Under the pieces are notes generated by a model, which worked only from the letters and a program-made list of their open reading frames with translations, was not told the origin of the DNA and did no database searches. 27,232 nt of DNA. Source: Bacteroidota bacterium. Its GTDB lineage: Bacteria > Bacteroidota > Bacteroidia > CAILMK01. The DNA is taken from the NCBI GenBank assembly GCA_013287095.1, contig JABDEJ010000025.1, forward strand, positions 1-27,232, given 5' to 3'. Positions 15,767 to 23,453 of the stretch are shown one piece after another. The stretch's first letter is position 1; each line of letters opens with the position of its first letter. Both the position numbers and the translations under genes were made by a program.

Positions 15767-17136
15767 ACGAATTAAAAGACCCAAAATCCCTCCACTACGG
15801 CATCATTGGCGGTGGACTTGTTGGTGCATTATTAGCAGTAGTACTGGCTAAAAAAGGCTATAAAACCGATGTGCTGGAACGCAGGGATGATATACGTAAA
15901 ACCCAACTTGAAGGAGGCAGGTCCATTAACCTGGCACTGTCTTATCGTGGCCTGAAAGCCCTCGAAATGATTGGATTGGCAGAAGAGGTTAAGAAAATGT
16001 GTATCCCGATGATAGGCAGAGCCGTACATGATACCAATGGAGATGTGCGTATCATGCAATATGGGATCAATGGCGAAGCGATCAATTCAATTTCACGCGA
16101 CGGCCTTAACAGAATGCTATTGGAAGAAGGCGATAAGAGTGATCATATAAACCTGCATTTCAGTGAACGGTGTGAAAATATTGACCTTAGGAAAAATGAA
16201 ATAACACTTCGAAACTAAATCAGTGGGGAAATAAGCAAAAGACATTATGATGTATTTTTCGGAGCTGACGGCGCATTTTCCGCAGCACGATTGGCCCTCA
16301 TGAAAACTGATTGTTTTGATTTTACATATAATCAGAGTTATCTTGATCATGGATACAAGGAACTTCATATCCCTCCTGCAAAAGAAGGCGGCTGGCTCCT
16401 GGAGAAAAACGCTTTGCATATATGGCCTCGCAAAAGCTTCATGATGATTGCGTTACCTAATATGGACGGGAGTTTTACCTGTACTTTGTTTTTGGCTTTA
16501 CGCGGGGACGTCTCTTTTGAAAAACTGGATTCTGATACAGCTGTAACCGGTTTCTTTGAGCAATATTTCCCTGATATCATTCCTTTGATGCCCGACATTT
16601 TGCAGCGCTTCAACGCGAATCCTACCTCTACGCTCGCTACCGTCAAATGCGGTCCCTGGTCTTGTAAAGATAAAATGACTTTATTAGGAGATGCGGCGCA
16701 TGCAATAGTGCCTTTCTACGGACAGGGAATGAACTGCGGCTTTGAAGATTGCAGCGAAATGAGCCATTTGATTGATCAGCATCACGGTGACTGGCAAACT
16801 ATTTTTGAAGAGTTTACCATCAACCGCAAACCTAATTCAGATGCAATTGCCGATATGGCGATTCGCAATTTTGTAGAGATGCGGGACCTGGTTGCAGACC
16901 CCGAATTCATCCTGAAAAATGCGATTGATAAAACTATCGGCAAACTCTTCCCTGAAAAATGGACACCTATGTACACCATGGTAAGTTTCACAGATACAGG
17001 CTATGCCGAGGCCAAACGGCAGGGTGAAGCACATGATAAAATCCTGGATTTGATTGTGCAAAAAGAAGGACATGGAATCGGGGAAAAGTTATCGGGTGCA
17101 GATATCGGAACAATGCTGGAAAAGTATATAAAGTAA
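15763..17136 (+). pseudogene. kmo: Kynurenine 3-monooxygenase, interrupted by an in-frame TAA
   Basis: KMO is an FAD enzyme that hydroxylates kynurenine on the path from tryptophan to quinolinate. The frame from 15763 gives YGIIGGGLVGALLAVVLAKKG, RSINLALSYRGLKAL and ISRDGLNRMLLEEG, then meets TAA at 16216-16218 (codon 152). The same frame then continues without any shift for 305 sense codons to 17136. That second part contains FFGADGAFSAARLAL, LLGDAAHAIVPFYGQGMNCGFEDC and SFTDTGYAEAKRQG, all family signatures. Without the stop the protein would be 457 residues, the usual KMO length. One base change (for example from AAA, CAA or GAA) explains it. Possibilities are a recent loss of function, a sequencing error, or less likely readthrough. 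The fragments begin at 15763 and, if reinitiated, at ATG 16291, which would lack the FAD-binding start. Confidence 0.9.
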
Positions 17137-17139
17137 ATC

Positions 17140-17853
17140 TTGAAAGCCCCCCTCACCCTTATGTATCACGATGTCATTCCTTTGGGGAAAGATAAAGCGT
17201 GGTCAGGGTTGAATGTAAAGGGGGCGGATGCTTATAAAATCAAAGCAGAAGTATTTGAGAGTCAGGTGGCCTTTGCAGCGGAATTACGCGACAAAACCAA
17301 ACAGGAAATCATTTTTACTTTTGATGATGGAGGCATTAGTACGATAAATACGATCGCCCCAATCCTCGAAAAAAGCCATTTCAAGGGCATTTTCTATATT
17401 CCCACAGCATTCATAGGTACAGTAGGTTTTCTATCGAAAGATGATATAAAAACATTATATCAAAATGGTCATATCATTGGTACACATTCTCACACACATC
17501 CCCTAAAAATGAACAGGATGCCTTATGAGGCTATTCTGAAAGAATGGAAAATAAGCACCTCAATTTTAAGTGAAATCACTTCAAACCAAATAGAATATGC
17601 CTCTGTCCCAGGTGGCTGGTATTCCAGAAAAGTGGCCGAGGCATGTAATGAAGTTGGGATTAAGCATTTATTCAATTCAGAACCGACACAAAAGACCTGG
17701 ATGGTAGGTGATTGCGAGGTTTCTGGAAGGTTTGTCGCGCGGGGACAAATGAACAAGAATTCATTTAAAAATCTATTGAGCGGAAAAGGAACGATGAGGG
17801 AATTGCTGTGGCTAAGATGGTGTGTTGGAAATGTTGTAAAACTTCTTTACTAA
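17140..17853 (+). CDS. Polysaccharide deacetylase family protein (NodB fold)
   Basis: This is a 237-residue metal-dependent deacetylase of carbohydrate esterase family 4 type, which removes acetyl groups from N-acetylated sugars. The NodB core is clear: LTLMYHDV at the start, TFDDGG (Asp62-Asp63), and the metal ligands in GTHSHTHP (His116, His120). A PGG motif lies at SVPGGWYSR. No signal peptide is evident, so the site of action is uncertain. The start is TTG at 17140, 3 bp after the kmo stop. The first internal ATG would remove the strand before MYHDV, so TTG is preferred. It ends a gene run with two glycosyltransferases, suggesting a role in polysaccharide modification. The next gene is convergent, 7 bp away. 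Confidence 0.87.
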   Translation: MKAPLTLMYHDVIPLGKDKAWSGLNVKGADAYKIKAEVFESQVAFAAELRDKTKQEIIFTFDDGGISTINTIAPILEKSHFKGIFYIPTAFIGTVGFLSKDDIKTLYQNGHIIGTHSHTHPLKMNRMPYEAILKEWKISTSILSEITSNQIEYASVPGGWYSRKVAEACNEVGIKHLFNSEPTQKTWMVGDCEVSGRFVARGQMNKNSFKNLLSGKGTMRELLWLRWCVGNVVKLLY

Positions 17854-17860
17854 CACCCCC

Positions 17861-18430
17861 TTACCTCATTGCATATTCTTTGGCAATCTCATCTAATCCT
17901 TCATACCATTCCTCTCCAAATCTTCGTATTAAGCTGTCTTTAAGAAATTTATAAACGGGTACTTTCAAAGAGGCTCCCAGTTCACAGGCAGGGCTACATA
18001 TTTCCCATTTGCTAAAGTTGACCGCATCATAATCACCTGTTTTAGAAATCCGCACAGGATACAAATGGCAGGAAACAGGTTTTTTGAAATCAATCTTTCC
18101 GGCTTCATTTGCTTTTTCTATGGAGCAACGATAAACCCCATTTTCGGTTATCGCAAAAATACATTCCTTCCCATTCAGGCAATTGGTCACAAGGTCCCCA
18201 TCGGTATCCTTTTCATAAAAGCCTTTTGCTTCAAGCAGTTTTAGTGCGGCTGCTTCCATAAATGGTTTTATTTCTTCGAGGTTATTGGCAATGATTTCAA
18301 TTTCAGATTCTTCGAGAGGTGCACCGGAATCTCCTTCCACACAGCAAGCGCCTTTGCAAGCCGAGAGATTGCAAACGAACTCCTTTTCAAGAAGATCAAG
18401 GGAAACAAGTGTGTTTTCGTGTAGGAGCAT
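17861..18430 (-). CDS. DUF3109 family cysteine-rich protein
   Basis: This is a 189-residue soluble protein of the DUF3109 family, widespread in Bacteroidota and of unknown function. The start at ATG 18430 is chosen over the longer frame to 18505, because the extra N-terminus (REIFLAKAAKKKNTQRPQ) is translated repeat DNA. Conserved parts are FVCNLSACKGACCVEGDSGAPL, then KPVSCHLYPVRI and FSKWEIC, and a C-terminal RRFGEEWYEGL. Ten cysteines (20, 25, 29, 30, 84, 90, 102, 121, 145, 149) suggest a metal or Fe-S site, which is an inference. It is convergent with the deacetylase gene, with only 7 bp between. Confidence 0.85.
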   Translation of the reverse strand: MLLHENTLVSLDLLEKEFVCNLSACKGACCVEGDSGAPLEESEIEIIANNLEEIKPFMEAAALKLLEAKGFYEKDTDGDLVTNCLNGKECIFAITENGVYRCSIEKANEAGKIDFKKPVSCHLYPVRISKTGDYDAVNFSKWEICSPACELGASLKVPVYKFLKDSLIRRFGEEWYEGLDEIAKEYAMR

Positions 18431-18446
18431 GTTGGATATGGTTTGA

Positions 18447-18540
18447 CTTTGCGGCCTTTGCGTGTTTTTCTTCTTTGCGGCCTTTGCGAGGAATATTTCA
18501 CGCAAAGAACGCTAAGTTTTTCGCAAAGAACGCAAAGATG
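18447..18540. repeat. Four-unit GCAAAG repeat, two units in each orientation
   Basis: CTTTGCGGCCTTTGCG-type units lie at 18447-18464 and 18473-18491, and the reverse-complement type CACGCAAAGAACGC / TCGCAAAGAACGCAAAG lies at 18499-18517 and 18521-18540. Together they form a large inverted repeat in the gap between DUF3109 and dnaG. This matches a dispersed intergenic repeat type I know from Bacteroidota genomes. The rest of the gap, 18541-18660, holds only the dnaG promoter. Confidence 0.7.
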
Positions 18541-18607
18541 TAGCAGGTTAGTTCAAATATTCAGACAAGTAGTGGACTATTTCAAATTATCAAATCAGCA
18601 AAAATGC

Positions 18608-18615
18608 TAACTTTG
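18608..18615 (+). promoter_or_regulatory. Candidate -7 box (TAACTTTG) of dnaG
   Basis: TAACTTTG matches TAnnTTTG and lies 45 nt before the TTG start of dnaG. A TCAAATTATCAAATCAG word sits just upstream (18582-18598), similar to 12363-12379 before pyrD. Confidence 0.4.
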
Positions 18616-18660
18616 TTAATTGATTCTGAATCGCAGTTCAACTTATACGCATAGCTAAAC

Positions 18661-20577
18661 TTGATTACCAACGATACCATAGATCGCATTATGAACACCG
18701 TCCGCATTGAGGAGGTGGTGGGTGATTTTGTGACCCTGAAGCGGCGTGGGGTGAATTTATTGGGCTTATGTCCGTTTCACAATGAGAAGACCCCCTCGTT
18801 TACAGTATCTCCGGCGAAGGGTATTTATAAATGTTTCGGTTGTGGCAAGGCAGGCAATTCCGTCAATTTCATCATGGACCATGAGCAGCTTTCTTACCCG
18901 GAAGCGCTCAAGTACCTCGCCGCCAAGTACCATATCGAAGTAGAAGAGACGATTCAGAAAAAAGAAGAGATTGAGCAAAAGACCGAACGCGACAGCCTTT
19001 TTATCCTGATGGGTGCTGCCCAAAAATTCTACAGCGAAAAACTGAATGAAAGTGAAGATGGCAAAACCATAGCACTCCCATACCTGAAAGAACGTGAACT
19101 GAAACCCAATATTATTGAATCTTTCCAATTGGGATGGAGTGGCATGACAAGGGACGAGTTCAGCAAATGGGCTGTAGAAAATGGCTATAGCAAAGAATAC
19201 CTGGTAAAGACAGGCATGGCCTTTGAAACGGATAGCGGACTCATACTCGACAGGTTCCATGAGCGGATCATGTTCCCGATACACAATATCGCAGGCAAGG
19301 TAGCGGGTTTTGGGGGAAGGATATTAAAGAACAATGTCAAAGAGGCGAAGTATATCAATAGTCCGGAAACGGATATATACAACAAAAGCAAAATCCTCTA
19401 TGGACTATTCCAGGCCCGCAAGGCGATCCGCCAAAAGGACGAATGTATTGTAGTTGAGGGCTATATGGATGTCTTGGCCTTGCATCAGGCTGGTATTGAG
19501 AATGTAGCGGCTTCTTCTGGTACAAGCTTGACGGAAGACCAGTTGCGATTGGTAAAACGCTTTACGGATAATGTCACTTTCTTGTTTGATGGCGATGCTG
19601 CCGGGCAAAAAGCATCCCTACGCGCCATTGATATGGCGCTGGAACAGGAACTGAATGTAAAGATGTTATCACTGCCCGTAGAGCATGACCCGGATTCATT
19701 TGTGAAGGCTTTTGATATTGAAACCGTTGAAAAATATTTTAAAGACAACAGCAAAAATTTTGTGGATTTCAGGGCTGGATTATTATCGGAAGATATACTA
19801 AGGGATCCGATCAAAAAATCCGAGGTGGCCAGAGAGATGATCAGTTCGGTTATCCTTATCCGTGACAACATCAAACGGTCATTATATATCCGAGAAATAG
19901 CCAAAGCGCTGGATATTGAGGAAAAATTGCTGAATGATGAACTGCGCAGGATGGCCGCTTCAAAATTCAAAAAAGAAAACAATGCACCTGACCTGAATAT
20001 TGAATCTTTAAGTTCGGCTCAAGAACAGCAATTGCCGACACCATTAAAAACTACCACTCAGGAAGAGCAAATAATTAAAATCCTTCTTCTTTATGGCGAT
20101 AGATTATTTTCTGATGATATGACCTGCGCACAATATATCTATAGGGCAGTGTCTGAAATGGATTGGGAAAACAAGGATTGTTTTAACATCTTTTTACAAT
20201 ATAAAGAAGAAACTGAGTTGGAGAATAAAGTACTAAATATTGACAGGTTAATTCAAAATGAACCTGAAGGAATTAGAAAACTTGTTTATGATTTAATTAC
20301 AGATCCAAACGAATTTGCTAACTGGGATTTATTTCTTGGAAGGCCTACCCCTAGACCAAATGACAATTTTAAAAAAGAGGTTAAGAAATCGATCGATTAT
20401 TTAAAGTTCCATAAGAATAAAAAAATGCGCGAAAATAATGTTCAGGAAATTCTTAAGGCAGAGACAGATGACGAGGTTACCCAAGTCATAAATATTCAAA
20501 TGGCATTGTTAAATATGCAAAAACCCATAATTGAAGATTTAGGAATAGCTCCAAAGAAACAAAATACCGAATCTTAA
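18661..20577 (+). CDS. dnaG: DNA primase
   Basis: DnaG makes the RNA primers for chromosomal replication. The 638-residue product has the CHC2 zinc finger at residues 37-61 (LCPFH with Cys37/His40, CFGC with Cys58/Cys61). The catalytic core includes ERIMFPIHNIAGKVAGFGGR. The TOPRIM domain shows VVEGYMDVLAL (Glu266) and FLFDGDAAGQKA (Asp310, Asp312). The C-terminal part, from about residue 430, is a less conserved helical region expected to bind the DnaB helicase. The start is TTG at 18661 (MITNDTIDRIMNTVRIEEVVG), because the next ATG would delete the conserved N-terminal helix. It lies alone on the plus strand between DUF3109 and a toxin-antitoxin pair. Confidence 0.97.
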   Translation: MITNDTIDRIMNTVRIEEVVGDFVTLKRRGVNLLGLCPFHNEKTPSFTVSPAKGIYKCFGCGKAGNSVNFIMDHEQLSYPEALKYLAAKYHIEVEETIQKKEEIEQKTERDSLFILMGAAQKFYSEKLNESEDGKTIALPYLKERELKPNIIESFQLGWSGMTRDEFSKWAVENGYSKEYLVKTGMAFETDSGLILDRFHERIMFPIHNIAGKVAGFGGRILKNNVKEAKYINSPETDIYNKSKILYGLFQARKAIRQKDECIVVEGYMDVLALHQAGIENVAASSGTSLTEDQLRLVKRFTDNVTFLFDGDAAGQKASLRAIDMALEQELNVKMLSLPVEHDPDSFVKAFDIETVEKYFKDNSKNFVDFRAGLLSEDILRDPIKKSEVAREMISSVILIRDNIKRSLYIREIAKALDIEEKLLNDELRRMAASKFKKENNAPDLNIESLSSAQEQQLPTPLKTTTQEEQIIKILLLYGDRLFSDDMTCAQYIYRAVSEMDWENKDCFNIFLQYKEETELENKVLNIDRLIQNEPEGIRKLVYDLITDPNEFANWDLFLGRPTPRPNDNFKKEVKKSIDYLKFHKNKKMRENNVQEILKAETDDEVTQVINIQMALLNMQKPIIEDLGIAPKKQNTES

Positions 20578-20681
20578 AACTAAATTTCTGATAATATTCT
20601 TTCCTCTCGGACCAATTTGCACCTACCTCGCAATTATAAAGCAAGTTTGTAAGATATTGACGCATTAATAAAATGGAACGC

Positions 20682-20689
20682 TATATTTG
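20682..20689 (+). promoter_or_regulatory. Candidate -7 box (TATATTTG) of the VapBC-like pair
   Basis: TATATTTG matches TAnnTTTG, with TTG 22 nt upstream. It lies inside the longer reading frame that begins at 20673, which supports ATG 20724 as the true start of the antitoxin. Confidence 0.4.
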
Positions 20690-20723
20690 CAAACAGGGTT
20701 ATATACCTAAAAGCATTCTCAAT

Positions 20724-20951
20724 ATGGTCAGAACGATTCTTATACCTAAAAAAGCAGATATCCACCTTTCAATCCCCGAAGAGTATATCGGGAAAGAGAT
20801 TGAAGTCACTTATCTGGCACTGGACGAACTTGAAAACAAGAAAGAGCCGGTAACCATGTCTGAGTTCTTCGGGATACTTGATGAAAAAACTTACGAAGCC
20901 TTAAAAAAGCATACCGAAAAAGCCCGCGAGGAATGGAACAGAAGTATCTGA
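20724..20951 (+). CDS. Putative antitoxin of a VapBC-like pair
   Basis: This is a 75-residue acidic protein encoded directly upstream of a PIN-domain toxin and overlapping it by 19 bp. The N-terminal half (VRTILIPKKADIHLSIPEEYIGKEIEVTYL) has the alternating strand pattern of small DNA-binding antitoxin domains. The C-terminal half (MSEFFGILDEKTYEALKKHTEKAREEW) is a charged helix of the kind that wraps a toxin. A longer version from ATG 20673 is possible, but its first codons cover a promoter-like box. The assignment rests mainly on size, partner and overlap. Confidence 0.7.
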   Translation: MVRTILIPKKADIHLSIPEEYIGKEIEVTYLALDELENKKEPVTMSEFFGILDEKTYEALKKHTEKAREEWNRSI

Positions 20952-21313
20952 TTGATACAAACATCATAATTGCCATCTTCAGTAAAACATTGCCTGATGA
21001 TGCCAAAAAATTTGTTGCAAATTTGTCTCCAATTATATCTGCTGTTACTTATATTGAAACTTTAGGTTGGCATAAGGCTACAAATGAGCAGTTAGCTCCG
21101 CTAAAGGATTTTATGAGTAAGGCAACCATTTTGCCTATTGACCACCTTGTTATCGAGAAAACAATATTAATCAGGCAGCAAAAGAAAATAGGTCTTGGCG
21201 ATGCCATTATTGCAGCTACTTCCCTTGTACATCATTTCAATTTACTTACAAGAAATACAAGTGATTTTAAGAACATTACTGGTTTGAATGTCGTAAACCC
21301 CTATAGTTTATAG
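20933..21313 (+). CDS. vapC: PIN-domain RNase toxin, VapC-like
   Basis: This 126-residue PIN-fold protein belongs to the VapC class of toxins, Mg-dependent RNases. The acidic metal-binding residues are present: Asp8 in LIDTNIIIAIF, Glu in AVTYIETLGW, Asp in IGLGDAIIAATSL, and Asp in TRNTSDF near the end. This is consistent with an intact active site. The reading frame overlaps the antitoxin gene by 19 bp, which is common for such operons. The pair is an isolated accessory insertion between dnaG and the 563-residue protein and is followed by a REP-like repeat. Confidence 0.88.
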   Translation: MEQKYLIDTNIIIAIFSKTLPDDAKKFVANLSPIISAVTYIETLGWHKATNEQLAPLKDFMSKATILPIDHLVIEKTILIRQQKKIGLGDAIIAATSLVHHFNLLTRNTSDFKNITGLNVVNPYSL

Positions 21314-21372
21314 CAGCGCCACAAACTATGCAGGTTTGGAAAGTTTGATAGATGTTGATCTGTTGTTTTAGT

Positions 21373-21418
21373 GCAGTTCGAAACTGCGCTTATAAATGCG
21401 AGCCAGTTACAAACTGGC
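21373..21418. repeat. Pair of REP-like hairpins
   Basis: Two short perfect hairpins with closely related stems lie 14 nt apart: GCAGTT-CGA-AACTGC (21373-21387) and GCCAGTT-ACA-AACTGGC (21402-21418). They lie in the 116-bp gap between the convergent vapC and 563-residue protein genes. The shape resembles REP/BIME elements, which are mobilised by Y1 transposases. They may also help stop transcription from both sides. Confidence 0.65.
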
Positions 21419-21429
21419 CCGAGCGTTCC

Positions 21430-23121
21430 TTATTCAAAATTTATCTTCGCCTTTTCATAAACAACCCAGCGGTTGTTTTCTTTGCGAAGCATGCCTTCTT
21501 CTACAAGTACAATGGTGTGTTTGCCTTCATGGTCGTCTGTATAAGTACAACACGGAGCCAGATAAACCTGTGGATCAAGAATTGCTTTGCGAATGACCTC
21601 GGGATTTGAACGAATAGAGAAGAACGCTTTGTCCGGCACGTCTTCATACATTTCTATTTCATAAATAGAATCCATTCCCGGCTCATCCGTAAAGCTATTG
21701 GCTTCAAAATAGCCTTCGCTGTTCGGCAATCCTGCAAACTTATAAAAAGGCACGGCTTCACCATCTTCGTATTCTTTTTCAGGCATAAATGGTTCTGATG
21801 AGGTCGCAGAGGGTTGTTGAATGTACTCACCCGCAACTACCGCATCTGTCATTGAGTTATATTCTCTTCCCGGTTGTTTTGGAGTAGCGGCAGCAAATAA
21901 ATCCAGGGATGAGGCTGGCGGTGGGGTTGATTCAAATAGGGTACCTGACGAAGCGGTTTTGGGCTCATTTACTGCTTCTATTGGTTTAGATGCTTCAGCA
22001 GCCTCATTCCCATTTCTTTCTTCAGGCACAATATTTTCAGGTTTTGCAATTAACTCAGGTTCTTCCCCATGAATCACTTCTTCAGGCTTTGCAGCCAACT
22101 CCATTTCCGGTCCTTTCTGTTCAACCCTTTCACTTTCTGTTTCTCTTTCTTCTTTTGGTTCTTTCTGTTCAACCCTTTCACTTTCTGTTTCTCTTTCTTC
22201 TTTTGGTTCTTCCTCTTTCTGCTTTGTTTCTTCTACTTTTTCTTTAAAGCCAATTAGCGATTCTTCTTTTACCGGTTCAGGACTTGATCTTGGTGTAGGG
22301 TTGCTAACGGGTGCCGCTGTTTTCATCAATCCCTCAATAAGTTTGTTGAGAGTTGCAATTTCACCTTTGAAATATTTTTCCACACGTTGTATTTCCTGCA
22401 TGCTGTCATCTTTGGTTGATTTATTCCCATAGGTAGTTGACATAGGATGCATACTTCCGCCTTCTAATTTCTTCGTCTTGCTATAGGCCATATACGCCAA
22501 TCCAAGTGCGCCCAGGCCCACAAGGAGACTCAAAAGTCCAAGCCAATCCGTCTTATGCCCCGTTTTGGCTGTGTTTTCTGTTGCGGCCGGTTCCGAAATT
22601 GGCTGGCTGGTATCAGAAGTCGTTGCTGTTTTTTCAGCAGGTTTTGTTTCCTCCGCCGGTTTTGAAGAAGCACCGGCATTGCCTGCTGTCGATGTTCCTT
22701 TCGCAGCATCTAAGGCATCTTTTTTTATTTTTTCAAGACTTGCTTTAAAGTCTTCAACATTGCCCTTGCGCTTTTTGGCTCCAATTTTAGCATTAGCAAA
22801 AGCAATCACTGTATTCAGTTGCGCATCAAGGGGTTTGTCTTCTTTAAATTTGTTTTTGTAATCATTGATATTTTTACAAAGCGCGCCTGTAGTTCCAGCT
22901 TCATCACCCGGGATGCTTTTATAAATGGATTCAAAACTCAGGCAATCCATGTTGTTTGCAACCTCTGCCCTGCCAGCTTCGCGATGGATGAAACGGATGG
23001 TTTCGCAATTGATATGATCAACAGCAGTGCTAAAAACTTCTTTGGTAGCCTGGGCCATAATAGTATTTATGGTGCTGGCAAAAAGGATAAACAGGAATAG
23101 GCTTTTGAGTGAAATTCTCAT
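21430..23121 (-). CDS. Unrecognised membrane-anchored protein with charged repeats
   Basis: I do not recognise this 563-residue protein. Residues 1-23 form a signal peptide (cleavage near IMA/Q). Residues 24-140 are a small helical domain with three cysteines (39, 60, 82). Residues 141-190 are a Thr/Ala/Pro/Glu-rich linker. Residues 193-214 are a transmembrane helix (LGLLSLLVGLGALGLAYMAY) followed by lysines, so the rest should be cytoplasmic. Residues 240-268 look like a coiled coil. Residues 285-420 are a very charged Glu/Lys/Pro region with a perfect 16-residue tandem repeat (305-320, 321-336). Residues about 455-563 form a compact C-terminal domain (VPFYKFAGLPNSEGYF, KAFFSIRSNPEVIRKAILDP, Cys-Cys at 524-525). 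The layout suggests a bridge from periplasm to cytoplasm. It is flanked by vapC (convergent) and an M16 protease (divergent). Confidence 0.8.
   Translation of the reverse strand: MRISLKSLFLFILFASTINTIMAQATKEVFSTAVDHINCETIRFIHREAGRAEVANNMDCLSFESIYKSIPGDEAGTTGALCKNINDYKNKFKEDKPLDAQLNTVIAFANAKIGAKKRKGNVEDFKASLEKIKKDALDAAKGTSTAGNAGASSKPAEETKPAEKTATTSDTSQPISEPAATENTAKTGHKTDWLGLLSLLVGLGALGLAYMAYSKTKKLEGGSMHPMSTTYGNKSTKDDSMQEIQRVEKYFKGEIATLNKLIEGLMKTAAPVSNPTPRSSPEPVKEESLIGFKEKVEETKQKEEEPKEERETESERVEQKEPKEERETESERVEQKGPEMELAAKPEEVIHGEEPELIAKPENIVPEERNGNEAAEASKPIEAVNEPKTASSGTLFESTPPPASSLDLFAAATPKQPGREYNSMTDAVVAGEYIQQPSATSSEPFMPEKEYEDGEAVPFYKFAGLPNSEGYFEANSFTDEPGMDSIYEIEMYEDVPDKAFFSIRSNPEVIRKAILDPQVYLAPCCTYTDDHEGKHTIVLVEEGMLRKENNRWVVYEKAKINFE
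22113..22208. repeat. Perfect 48-bp tandem duplication within the 563-residue protein gene
   Basis: Positions 22113-22160 and 22161-22208 are identical over 48 bp and encode EPKEERETESERVEQK twice. The perfect identity indicates a recent in-frame duplication or slippage. A degenerate third start (CTTCCTCTTTCTG) follows. Confidence 0.9.
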
Positions 23122-23453
23122 ATCTATATTAACTTTAGACCGCAGAATTAGTAATTAATCCTGAATTAGCAAAGAACAAATAATCCACAACCCGGTTTAT
23201 AAAAATTAACCGGTTTGAATTGACCATTTTATGTTTTGTCCCCAAATCTGTTCAATACGGGATGAGCCTACTAACAAAAACCTGTCCTTCACAATTTTTA
23301 AGATTAATGAACGTTCAATTGCCTTGCGGATCAGGCAATCCGGAGTAGTTTGGCATCTCAATTGTTAAATAATGTCAAATCTTTCCATTGTCCTACTCAT
23401 TTGCTAAGTTTGTCAATTAATTGTAAACGCACTTATACAAAAACCAAATTACG
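23122..23453. other. 332-bp divergent intergenic region
   Basis: This separates the 563-residue protein gene and the M16 protease gene. It is AT-rich and has no credible gene. CCGGTT (23192-23197) and AACCGG (23208-23213) form an inverted repeat with a 10-nt spacer, a possible operator. TAAGTTTG at 23405-23412 matches the phylum -7 box and lies 41 nt before the protease ATG. No comparable box is clear on the minus strand. Confidence 0.5.

Noticed and set aside
18431..18505. N-terminal extension of the DUF3109 protein to 18505
   Set aside because: The added codons translate the GCAAAG intergenic repeat, and the conserved family N-terminus begins at ATG 18430.
22113..22208. Tandem 48-bp units considered as a CRISPR-like array
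   Set aside because: There are only two units, with no spacers, and they encode an in-frame peptide repeat.
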